A stretch of DNA of 64,000 nt, taken from the NCBI GenBank assembly GCA_964036295.1, contig OZ038467.1:22324170-22388169 (forward strand), given 5' to 3'. The notes beneath the pieces were generated by a model. The model had not been told where the DNA came from, searched no databases, and worked only from the letters and a program-made list of their open reading frames with translations. Position 1 is the first letter of the stretch. The number at the start of each line of letters is the position of its first letter. The DNA is from Plumapathes pennacea. Its lineage: Eukaryota > Cnidaria > Anthozoa > Antipatharia > Myriopathidae. Below are positions 1-9,683 of this stretch, piece after piece. The position numbers were made by a program, and so were the translations under genes.

Positions 1-243
1 TTGAGATCAGGCGTAAAATGAGCACTTTTTCAAAAAAATGCAAAGATAGCCCATGCTTTTTTTTCTCAAAAAAAAAAAAAAAAAAAAAAAAAGGCCGATT
101 TTGACGAAAAAATTAAAATGTTCTAGGTAGGCGCAACGCCCTCTTGTTTTTTTGCTTTATGTTTACAAAGAGGGAGTTGGTTCAGCTGTAATTGATCAAT
201 GCAGTTCTTGTCGGTCCGTTCTACTTGGTTTCGCGGGCCCCTG
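1..243. other. Window edge: non-coding, with 25-bp A tract
   Basis: No gene is visible. A run of 25 A lies at about 68-92. Positions about 10-60 resemble 46510-46562, which lies roughly 300 bp downstream of the stop codon of the giant gene: both share a TAAAATGAGC core, a spaced AAAAAAATGCAAAG and then CCATGCTTTTTT. This could be the 3' flank of another upstream gene copy, or simply a dispersed repeat. The match is short and imperfect. Confidence 0.35.
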
Positions 244-540
244 GTTATGGTTGGCGCGAAGGACTGGAATTTTTGGTGGCCTGGCTACTTAGCTTGGTGC
301 TGAGCCTGGCTACTCAGCAGTTGTTTTGGAGTTGATGGAGTGAACAAGGATTTTTCATGTTAAAAATTTGTCTTCTTGTGGCACAAGTCTGGTTAAGGGA
401 TTATGCCAAGGTTAGTGTATGATTTTACCGATTCCAGGTTGTGTATCTTGGAACGTGAGAATTTTTCTCCTCATTTTTCGTGTGCATAGAAGACACAGTG
501 TTGTTGTTGTAACAATAGCAGTAAATTTAATGTACAGTAG

Positions 541-2370
541 AAGTAGCCATAGACACAATATATATTGCAACAGTTAGTAATATACACATGACACATGAAG
601 AACCAAAATTTTTTCAGGTTTTGGTATGGTTCTTTTTCGCTACTGTCAGGTTCTTAGTTTCAGGTTTCTGTCTGGGTCATTCACGCTCGTTTCGGGGTTA
701 AAATTATGGCCCGATTTTGGTTTCTGTCAGACTGTGGGTAGACACAGTATATATTGCAACAGTTGGTAATATACACATGACACATGTAACGTTACACGTC
801 TGATTTATACAAGAAAAGTTCAATACAGCACGTTTTATTGTTATGAGCTCTTTGGAGTGAAAACTGGGATGTGTTAAGGAATTATGTCACTTACTTTTGA
901 AGAGTGGCTGTACAAATTATAAAAGTTCAAAGTATTCTGAATTTTGGCTACAAAAAAGCATCGTCTCCATTATTCATTTACAGTAAAACCTATGTTAAAT
1001 GGACCCCCATTGAACACCCGCTTAGGTTCTGATATTTTCTTCACATAGTAAAACGAACCCATATTTAGTGGATACCTATATGAAGCATACAATTCAAGGA
1101 TGTACCTAACTATAGTGCCAATACTAAGGACTGCTGTTTAGCTTGTTGACAACAAAGATAAACATTGGAAACCTTGTAACAATAGAAATTGCTAACTGAC
1201 AGGAAATGACTAATTAATAATTAATCCATTGAACTGACTAAACTGAACAGAATAAATGCACAATGATGAAACTATTCAACTAAGAAATATATAGGATGCT
1301 AACACAGCAAAGCTGAGCAAATCAATTTGGATGAAACACTAGATAATAGAGCAAAGGTTTAAGTCAAACACAACTAAATAACACTGAGTTTGATACAACT
1401 TGAATTGAATTAGTGCTTATACAGAGTGAGTAATAGAATTGATTAAGGTGCTACTGAACTGGAAAATATGCAAATCAACTGAGCTAGAAACTGAACCTAA
1501 ACCTAATTGTAGTATGAAGCTAAATAGCAAGAGAGAATAAACGAAATTGAACCTTGTGCTTCAATGCTTAACAAATGTGCACAGATAATTGTCTGAGGAT
1601 ATTATCTGTTCCGAGAAGCGAACAGTTGCCCGAGAGCGAAGCTTGTGAGCTTCAAGGAACAGAAAATGTCCAAGAGACATTACCAGAAACATAGATACAA
1701 GAAAACTGCTTTTTAGTTCAACCTCACCTGGAATTCTTCTCCTGCCTATGGTCACTATACACAGCCAAACATCAGGCATTGATCTAAAATGTCCAAAGAC
1801 GAGCTACAAATTTATACTAAACTATCCACCACACAGAGTATCATTATTATTTAGATAGGCTCAAGTCCCTAAATCTGCTTCCCTAACTATTGTAATGCAA
1901 TACTGCAGGGAACTAAGCAATATGATTCTGCTGTACAAGTTTAAATCTGGCCTTATGCACATTTATTGTTATAAATATTTTATCCCAGCTACCTGTTACT
2001 GTGTAACCTGGAACCTGACTTTAAGAATGTTAGTTTAACCTCTCATTATAGGCAAAATTATTTTATGTCTTCTTACTTTCCAAGAGCCATTAAGTTATGG
2101 AACACCCTCCTCCCAACTGTAAAAGCTGTACAACTCTTCCATCTTTTAAAATGTAAACTACACAATTTTTAAAGCAACAAACTATCATCATATCAGCCGC
2201 TATAGCCTTTTATTGTTGTAGCTTTCCTATCTTTCCTATTCTTCCTGTTTCATTCTGTGATTTGATATATTTTTGTAGGGGTTATTTTTCTAAGGAACAG
2301 TTTTCACTCAGGACTGTCACATGCTTACATACTTTTTTCCATTTCTGTTTTTATCACTTTGTAGTTCTGC
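541..2370. other. Non-coding duplicated spacer
   Basis: No coding region is supportable here; the open frames are short and AT-rich. A motif of about 45 bp (TATATATTGCAACAGTT and following bases) occurs at about 553-597 and again at about 741-785. The equivalent stretch in copy 2 is about 18620-20660. Confidence 0.6.
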
Positions 2371-2380
2371 TTAGTGACAA

Positions 2381-2880
2381 ACTCAATAAACCTCCTATGC
2401 CCTGGCCCAACTGGAACATGAGCTGCTTTGGTGTTATTCCAAAAAAGAAGCAGCCTGGAAAATGACACTTGATCCTAGACCTGTCCAGTCCAGTAGGTGG
2501 CAGTGGAACAGTGGCATTCCAAAGGAGGAATTCTCAGTACAATACATGAAAGTGGATGACATTATTGCTGGCATTGTGGCACGGGGACAGGAATCCTTGA
2601 TAGCAAAATCATACAGAAGATTGACATCAGCTGCCGGGTATGAAATGGCACAATCAATATTTTGTTTACATAGTACTGTACTTCCCTTTGGCCTTCAATC
2701 AGCCACTGTCATTGTCTGCTATTGCAGACTTAGTAGAGTGATCCTAATCCACAACCACAGGGTGGAGGTTCTACTGTATTATGTGAGTAACTTTCACACC
2801 CTGAGCCCCCTAATTTTCCAGTGTATCAGGACCACTTGGATTTGTGCCTTGGAAAGTTCATGGATTGGGCCACCCAGAAG
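2381..2880 (+). pseudogene. Reverse-transcriptase fossil (DIRS/gypsy-like), copy 1
   Basis: Across three frames the translation carries pieces typical of retrotransposon reverse transcriptase: a GVIPKKKQPGK block, a LDLSSP block in another frame, the segment IPKEEFSVQYMKVDD, and later VLPFGLQSA. The tryptophan expected after QPGK is a stop codon, frames shift near 2510, and the place of the catalytic Y-x-D-D motif reads YVSN, so the enzyme is dead. The style of these motifs suggests a DIRS-type tyrosine-recombinase element, but no recombinase, RNase H or terminal repeat was seen. It is an old fragment copied with the duplicated segment; the partner is 20680-21165. Confidence 0.7.
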
Positions 2881-2890
2881 AAATAGAGCA

Positions 2891-2918
2891 TTTTTTTTTT
2901 TGGGGGGGGGGGGGGGGG
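2891..2918. repeat. T/G homopolymer run
   Basis: A T tract runs directly into a G tract inside the retroelement remnant. It is shorter in copy 2 (about 21174-21195), showing homopolymer-length variation between the copies. Confidence 0.8.
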
Positions 2919-3019
2919 TCACTGCTTTTCTGTAGTGTGGTCAGATCAGCAACTCCCCCTCTTAACTGTGTACAAAGACTATTCCCAATGATGATCATGC
3001 CTTTCCTTTGGCACTCCAA

Positions 3020-3301
3020 TAGCCTGCATAGCTGGCGGTCTCATTCGATGCGGTTGAACAGTGTTCACGGGCGCCATTTTGTGCTGATGGCGGATGGGAG
3101 ACTGAGGTCGAGTGACAAAATTACGGGGCGGGGGGAGGGGGGCGGGGGCGTGGGAAAAGACCACGCCCCACGCCCCCGCCCCCCTCCCCCCGCCCCGTAA
3201 TTTTGTCACTCGACCTCAGTCTCCCATCCGCCATCAGCACAAAATGGCGCCCGTGAACACTGTTCAACCGCATCGAATGAGACCGCCAGCTACGCAGGCT
3301 A
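3020..3301. mobile_element. 282-bp foldback MITE with 9-bp target duplication
   Basis: Two 135-nt arms (3020-3154 and 3167-3301) are near-perfect inverted complements around a 12-nt spacer; the only mismatch noticed is near the tips (TAGCCTGCATAG against TAGCCTGCGTAG). The element is flanked by GCACTCCAA at 3011-3019 and 3302-3310. Copy 2 has one uninterrupted GCACTCCAA at 21288-21296, which is the empty site. A 9-bp target duplication fits Mutator-like (MULE) elements best; with no transposase inside it is non-autonomous. The arms have a very G-rich/C-rich inner portion. It inserted into copy 1 after the duplication, or excised from copy 2 leaving one target copy. Confidence 0.92.
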
Positions 3302-3310
3302 GCACTCCAA

Positions 3311-3545
3311 GTAATAGGTATCTCCCCTTTGGGTCCCCCCCTTTGGAATTTTTTAGTAAGGGTCCCTTTGGATATTTTTAGTAAGGGTCCCTTTGGATCT
3401 TTTAGGTAAGGGTCCCCCCTTTGGATTTCTTTTTGTAAGGGTCCCCTCTTTGGATTTTTTAGTACAGGGTCCCCCCTTTGGATATTTTTAGTAAGGGTCT
3501 GCCCTAGAGATTTTTATAGTAAGGGTCCCCCCTTTGGATTACTTT
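3311..3545. repeat. Minisatellite, ~25-30 bp units (copy 1)
   Basis: Degenerate tandem units built on TAAGGGTCCC, a run of C/T, TTTGGAT and TTTTTAG. The copy 2 array (about 21297-21605) has additional units, so the array has changed length since duplication. Confidence 0.85.
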
Positions 3546-3929
3546 AAGTCATACTTAGAACGTTGGAAAAACAAACCTGTAAAGCCTATAGAGCCCTTGG
3601 ATCCTTTTGAACCCATGAAAGACTATGCCCCCTGTGGAGCCTATGTTTGTACGAGGGACTCTGGCTTTGCGCACAAAATGCCGAGAGAACGACGACTCCA
3701 TTGGACGTGTAGACTCCAGATTGCACTGTGTGACTTATATTCACAATGAGTAGGTCAATAGACATTGATGAGGTCTCTTATTTCTGCATATTGATCAATA
3801 ACCTGTTCAAAATCGTGTACATCAGCAGGTCTAGCGAGTTTTTGTTTTAACGGATGCCGGAAAGATTCGTTTACTTCGCTAGATTAACCGTGAAAGTAGA
3901 AATCGTCAAGTAAATTACTCACCTTATGG
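3546..3929. other. Non-coding duplicated spacer with small open frame
   Basis: An open frame of about 70 codons at 3534-3749 (LDPFEPMKDYAPCG core) persists in copy 2 at 21600-21821, differing by an inserted two-codon stretch. I do not recognise it and there are no convincing splice signals. It overlaps the end of the minisatellite and is most likely part of an old repeat. Confidence 0.3.
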
Positions 3930-3934
3930 TTTGA

Positions 3935-4145
3935 AAATGGTTGACCATAGGCAGGAGACATATCGTCTGACCCTAGTTGACCGTCGTCAGGAAACATGTC
4001 TGACCGTGGTCGAACATAGTGAGGAGACATATCTCACCAAGGTCGGGTATCATATCTGACCATGGTCAGAAAACATGTTTGACTAAGGTCGACCTTGGTC
4101 GTGTCAGAAAACATATTTGACCATAGTCAAGAATTGTGTCTGACC
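3935..4145. repeat. Degenerate GACC/GGTC repeat cluster (copy 1)
   Basis: About nine diverged units of about 20-25 bp, several centred on near-palindromes such as TGACCATGGTCA, alternating with AGGAGACATAT or AGAAAACATGT. The same cluster is present in copy 2 at about 22014-22220. It directly abuts the Harbinger-like element. Confidence 0.65.
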
Positions 4146-4148
4146 TTA

Positions 4149-4533
4149 GGTCCCGTCCACACTACGCCGGATAAATTTGAAAACGCAACTTTCACTCTGA
4201 AAACGCAAGAAATGTTTTCCGTCCACACTGGAAAACGGATAAAATGTTTCCGGACCCAAATGTATTGTTATTGCTCTACAAACGTCCCTGACAATCTTTG
4301 AAACCACTTGACGTGACCACGTGAGTCAGAGTTTTCGAAAAGTTCCGCTTTCAAAATGTTTTTCGTCCACACCAAAACGCAAAGCCGGCGTTTTCAAATT
4401 TATCCACTTTGAAGAGCGTTTTCGAAAAGTTCCGTTTTCGTGGACAATTTATCCGGATTAGTGTGGACGGTAGGCCTAACCGTAAGAATAAAGTTGCGTT
4501 TTCAAATTTATCCGGCGTAGTGTGGACGGGGCC
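4149..4533. mobile_element. PIF/Harbinger-like MITE, 385 bp (copy 1)
   Basis: The ends are inverted: GGTCCCGTCCACACTACGCC at the left and its complement (with GGCCCC) at the right, each followed inward by GGATAAATTTGAAAACGC or its complement. The direct flank is TTA on both sides (4146-4148 and 4534-4536), the 3-bp target duplication typical of PIF/Harbinger. Internal subrepeats of the same sequence occur. No transposase is encoded. Confidence 0.85.
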
Positions 4534-4683
4534 TTAGTCAGTCATGGTCGAGAAACATATCTGACCAAAGTGTATCATTCTTTAGCTAGTCAGACCTTTA
4601 ATGGAGAGCGACAGAACCTTTGGGAAACAGGATCAAATATTGCACTGTCGTTGTTTGTTAATGCCTCCTGCTTTTGTTTGCAG

Positions 4684-4894
4684 TTGACAACAGGTGCTCT
4701 GAGAGTGTGGAGTCTGCCTCAAGCCCAGTGTGTTCACTCACAGTCTGTCCAAGTACACAAAGATGAGACAGGTTCTAGCATGGGAGAGATTCTCCACGCT
4801 GCCTGTTATGAGAACGTGGGAAAAGTTGCTGATGACGTTTGTTCAGTACATTGTTCTGTATGATGTGGAAACATTGTGAAGACATATTAAGCAG
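4684..4894 (+). pseudogene. WD40-like exon fragment, copy 1
   Basis: Preceded by a good acceptor (TTTGTTTGCAG) and ending near a possible donor at 4895. The frame reads LTTGALRVWSLPQAQCVHSQ, a WD40 beta-propeller signature, then ...GEILHAACYENVGKVA. After about 4833 a frame change gives a plausible continuation, VQYIVLYDVETL, and then a stop. I cannot name the protein, and no neighbouring WD40 exon was found, so this is an isolated exon from a different gene caught in the duplicated block. The partner is 22768-22980. Confidence 0.4.
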
Positions 4895-5239
4895 GTACTG
4901 ACTGTATAAGAATGTCCACATATTTTGAATGCTAGTAGAGCATCTGCATTGCCTTTTGTTTAGTCGCCTTTTTCAGTGTAGGACAGGATTTCTTCTGTTC
5001 GTTTTTGTCTACACTTTTGAGTTTTCCTTTCCTCCTCAAAGCCTGATCCTCACTAATGCATAAGCATAGGCTGCATAAATACAAGAGAGAGAGTGTGTGT
5101 GTAGCGGCATAAGGATCAAACACGTCCGTTCCTGGCGGCTTATCCTTATGTCGCCTCTGTCTCTCTCTTGTGTTTATGTTTATGCTTATGTTTATGCACT
5201 AGTGAGGACCAGCCTTTATAGTACTGCTCCGCCTTTGAA

Positions 5240-5475
5240 GAATTAATTTGACGTGCCGACCGTGGGAAATACGTACTTCGTCACGCAATCGATTCTTTTT
5301 TCAACGCAAGAGTATAACACACACCATTCTTTTTGTCCTTCCTTTGCGTGTAGCACTTGAGTTCGAAGAAAAGATTGAGTCAACATTTCGGTAAAACAAA
5401 GGCTACTCTTGTTGGGAGTTACCAAAGTAAAAGTCCCATCAATGACAGAGTGAGGGGGTATCTGCGATTATCGTA
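5240..5475 (+). repeat. Dispersed repeat R1, copy 1 left
   Basis: About 235 bp containing TACGTACTTCGTCACGCAA, a CAACGCAAGAGTATAACAC stretch and TATCTGCGATTATCG. It is present as a near-perfect reverse complement at about 9995-10240, so within copy 1 the PKHD1L1-like exons lie between an inverted pair. Copy 2 has the same pair at about 23341-23582 and 28018-28265. Confidence 0.8.
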
Positions 5476-5481
5476 TTTCTA

Positions 5482-5487
5482 GTTATT

Positions 5488-5543
<56 letters not shown>
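5482..5543. repeat. (ATT)n microsatellite
   Basis: Nearly pure ATT triplets with one interruption. The matching run in copy 2 (about 23585-23627) is shorter. Confidence 0.9.
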
Positions 5544-5679
5544 CCTTAAGTCTATTGTTATTGTTGTTAATTTTGCTAGTGATAGCTTTAACAGGTGAAT
5601 AGCCACTATTTAGATACACTGTTAATAAACTTATTATTATTTATTAACACAGTCAGTGGGTTGCTGTTTCCTCTAACAG

Positions 5680-8600
5680 GCCCTTACCCAATACATTTTC
5701 ACATGAGCGATGACGTCACGGGATCGTACGTACGCGGCTGCGCAATTCACCACACATTCAACCGCGCTGTGACGATCCGCGGTGTGCGCGGGCTCATGGT
5801 CGAGCGAAAAGTGGCGTATCATGTGATGGGACATGCCTACTCTATCGAGGATGGATTAGAGACTGGCAACACAATTCAGTACAACCTGGGAGTATTCGTG
5901 CAGACGTCGAGTTTACTGCTGACGGTGGACGCAACCCCAGCTGCATTCTGGATCATGAATCCCAACAATACGGGTATGATGACTAACTTTCGTTGGTGAA
6001 TACCTTGTTGTAGAAACTAAACCACTGTGTACCCCAGGGTTGTTCCGTTTTTACAGACCATACGCTTAAAACGACTCCGCGGAAATGCATTTTCGAGTGA
6101 GAGGCGCAAAACTGTAGAAACCAGTGCCAACTGAAGTTTAGTTTTTGTTGATGTCATACCTCGCTTCTCACATACTCTGAAGTGAAAGAAACGAGTCTGT
6201 AAAGAAGGTGCAATTTAGGTTTGTTCTGTGAAAGAGACCTGGCGCCTTCTATGATGGTATTGTATACTAATGTTTACATTCCTGTCTTTATAGTTCGTGA
6301 TAACACTGCGGCCGGAGGAAGTCATTTTGGTTTGCTGGTACAACATGTCCGTTAACCCAGGAGGTCCTTCGTTCACTGAGTCCGTGTGCCCTCGTAAGAT
6401 CCCTCTTGGTGAATTCAGAAACAATACTGCACATTCTTTTGGACGATACGGCCTCTGGATCTTCCCCACTTACGTTCCCGCCGTTGGAGGGAGATGCTCT
6501 GGAAAGACTCCAGCGCCGGCGCAATTCCACTCTTTATTGGCTTACAGCAACTTAAAAGGATTTGAAGTTACCGAAGGAGGAGCTATTGAAGTGTTTAACT
6601 TCACCGTCTTGGACAACATTGAGGCTGGGCTCGAGTTCACTCTTGTGGATGCTGCCTGGGGACAGAATCAAGGTCCTCTGGTTAAGGACTCACTCATACT
6701 GGGCCATAGTGCTATTAGTGCTGGTGGCTGCACTCAGGGTGGGCTGGTGGCCCCTAAAGCCTCTTTCCTGAGTGTCTCCGGAGCGACGTTTGTCAACTTT
6801 GACGCACCTTCGTGTACTGCGGTCCGTTGCTGCTCGTTTTGTAAGAATCAACAGGGAGGTTTCACTACAAAGTTTGCGAATATCCAGTTCACCGGGTCAC
6901 CCAACAAGGCTGTGTTCCAGTGGGAACACGAATGTGTTCTCGAAGACCTCGATGGTTCTCTGACAGGTTAGGTAACATTTTGATGCATTGCCTTTTTCTA
7001 TTCAATTCCGCTCAAATCAGATATTTAGGGAAGGACGCCCAATCGTCCTGCATTAGCTAACACTTTCATGTTCCATATTTTGCTGTACAACTGTAGTTTT
7101 AGTGATAACTCTCTAAATAACACACTGAACACTGCTATTATTGAGAGCTTTCAAATGAGTGGTTACACGTTTACATATCATTTGACATTGAAGAAGTTAG
7201 AAGTGAACACTACTGTTTTGTCTTATTTTAAAAGCATTCCTGGAGGAAGCATCGTTCTATGGAATCGTAACCTTCCACCGAAACTTCCTGACCAACCTGT
7301 CTTACAGGTATGTTGGGATGTTAGTTCCTGTGACAAACCTGTCTTACAGGTTTATCGATATGCTAGTCCCTGATGAGAGATAAAATTTATAGTGCCAACA
7401 TGAGGTTTATGCTGATGATGCGGACGTTTTGAGCTTGAAGTTTTCGTCTGTTTAGTTTTGATTATTAAGTCGTACATGAATGTTGTTGTGCGCGCTGAGC
7501 CTTCGAACCAAAAAGGGAACCGTTTTCATATATTTTGCGTACAAGTAAAAGACAATTTGAGTACATATTGATACCCATTCGTTTTGTGCTTTTCCCCCAG
7601 CGGAACTTTCTACGAATTTGGTGAGCAAGACCATATTTGGATTACTCATCCCTTTGGTCAAAAACCGGGTATGTTCATCACAACCAGAAAAATTGTCAAC
7701 ATGTCCAGCGGTAAATGTGTCCAACGGAGACTGGTTTTTCAAGAACTTCACAAAAGAATTCACGTACATTGTGACTGGAAAGAGAGGACGAGGCCCTGTT
7801 AATCAGAACATCAAACTCCAGATGTGTACGTCGATAATACCTCTGGCATTAGGGGCAGAACATTATTTCACGTAACAGTTCAGGATTTTGAAATAAACAT
7901 TTCTAATAGTGTGCTATTGTGAGCTTTCATTTAAGAGGCCAAACCCTTAGGTTTCATTTGACAGTTGAGGAGATGGAAGTGAACAACTGAGTGGTCACAC
8001 TTGCTCTGTGTCAGGATGGATTTTGAATCGCTGTACCACTTATATTTACTATCTATCTTTTTATTCTTTCTTCACAGCTTCGTCGCTGTTAATTCAGGAA
8101 ATACATAAGGCCTGTCCCTCCCCCTCCCCCAGAGAAACGCCCACGCCTCTGTCTTACCTGGTCTGATCCAGAGGCCTGGTACGGCACCGAACTTGGTTAT
8201 GGTGGATACAACAAACAGCTCCCCCAAAACGGAAGTGACGTCATGATTAAAGAAGGTTAGGAGCAATGTTATATGATTGGAAGTGTTCTATTATTGTCAC
8301 GTGTAAAAGTTGCCAAATGACTGAGATTTTTACTTGTCTACAATGCGTTGTAAGTTATCACAATCTAGTCTACATTGTGACCTGTATGATGATGTTGTGT
8401 TGTCTGATAAATTGTCAATCTACAATGCAACAAGTCGACAATTTTCGTAAAGGAGATTGAAGTTAACTGGAAAGAAGTTTGTAAGCTTGCAACAGCAAAG
8501 CGTTGCAGGGTGAGGTCAGGTGCTTACAATTGTCATCGTAAACAGTATAAGAACAGTTTAAGCAACTTTTCCGTTGCGTGACAAATTATTGTCAAGACTC

Positions 8601-9683
8601 CCGTCGTTACATATACAATTCCTTCTATAATTCGCCTCACAGTTGCAGTGCCTTGTGTGTCAGTATAGGTCCACTCTACTGAGATTTTCTCTTGTTATCA
8701 GGGTGGTGGATGGTGGCGGACACAGACTTACCTAAAATGAGACAGCTGATAATCTACGGGACTCTCGAACTGGACCCGCACAGGGACTTTGTGCTCAGTG
8801 CAACATACATCATCGTTGGCGATCAAGGGAACTTAATCATTGGTTGGGAAGGCCAGCCAATGATTGGAAATGTCCTGATCTCCCTTAATGAGGATCGAAA
8901 CACACCCAACATCCCTATACAAGACGGCCCCAACCTTGGATCAAAGGCATTGGGTACGTTTAGTTAAAGAATGCTGCTTTCATACGTTGTTACTGTGATT
9001 TCGATGCATTTTAATATCCCGCCTACACAAATGAATGTTTATTTGTATAGGTAATCGCATGATTTCGAGTGCAATTTGGAATAAATTAGCACGAGTACAT
9101 TTTTCAAAGACCACAAAATTGCACGAGCGCCGCGTGAGTGGTGTTTGTTTTCTCGCAAACAGAATCGGAATCATCCTGAGGAATGAAAACACCCTTTTGT
9201 TTTGTTTCGCTTCGCAAATGCGCGCGCCTGTTGTCGGCAATTTTCAATTTCAAATTTCTGCACTGTTAATTTCACATTTCTGCACTGTTAATTACACATT
9301 TTTGCACTGTTTGGGATAAATTGACGTGCGCTCAGCCAATCAGAATGCAGAAATTATTGTATGCATGTTATTACGTATGTAACTTTAACATAAGATTTAT
9401 TTGAGAATTTAATAAGATTCATTTGAGATTTATTAGAAGGGATCTCTCCAATAAATGTAGGCGTCTATAGTTGTTCTTTCCATTTGGTATTTAACAGGGG
9501 TTTTCGGAAACGTAGAAATCCACGGCGTTAATCGTTCGGTGTACTGGACCAGACTGACGCGGACAAGCGAGCCTGGGGACAAGTTAATCAATCTGCAGGA
9601 GCCAGTGGACTGGAACCCAGGAGAGGAAGTTGTCATTGCAACGACAACATACGAACCATATCAAACAGAAATTCTAAGCATAG
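5680..9683 (+). pseudogene. PKHD1L1-like: PKHD1L1-like gene fragment, copy 1 (beta-helix end and second G8)
   Basis: Fibrocystin-L is a very large extracellular, membrane-anchored protein of IPT repeats, two G8 domains and parallel beta-helices. Exons seen: 5680-5973 (beta-helix; YPIHFHMSDDVTGSYVRGC), 6294-6966, a damaged one from about 7235, about 7601-7830, 8078-8255 (G8 start; WSDPEAWYG), 8702-8953 and 9498-9683 (G8 core; LIIYGTLELD). Phases agree between intact exons. Lesions: an extra G at 6334 shifts the frame; the acceptor at 7235 is moved one base by a G to A change; about 7275-7485 is replaced by unrelated DNA; a frame change lies within about 7700; a TAA stop lies at 8090-8092 where copy 2 has TAT. 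No upstream G8-1 or signal-peptide exons are present, so it is also 5'-truncated. It is either a decayed duplicate or one degraded further by assembly error. Confidence 0.85.

Noticed and set aside
2979-3381. Overlapping frames with the same peptide on both strands
   Set aside because: A consequence of the perfect 282-bp foldback; no coding evidence.
4095-4301. Frame of 68 codons inside the Harbinger-like MITE
   Set aside because: Lies within the inverted repeat element, and its peptide is a shadow of the terminal repeat.
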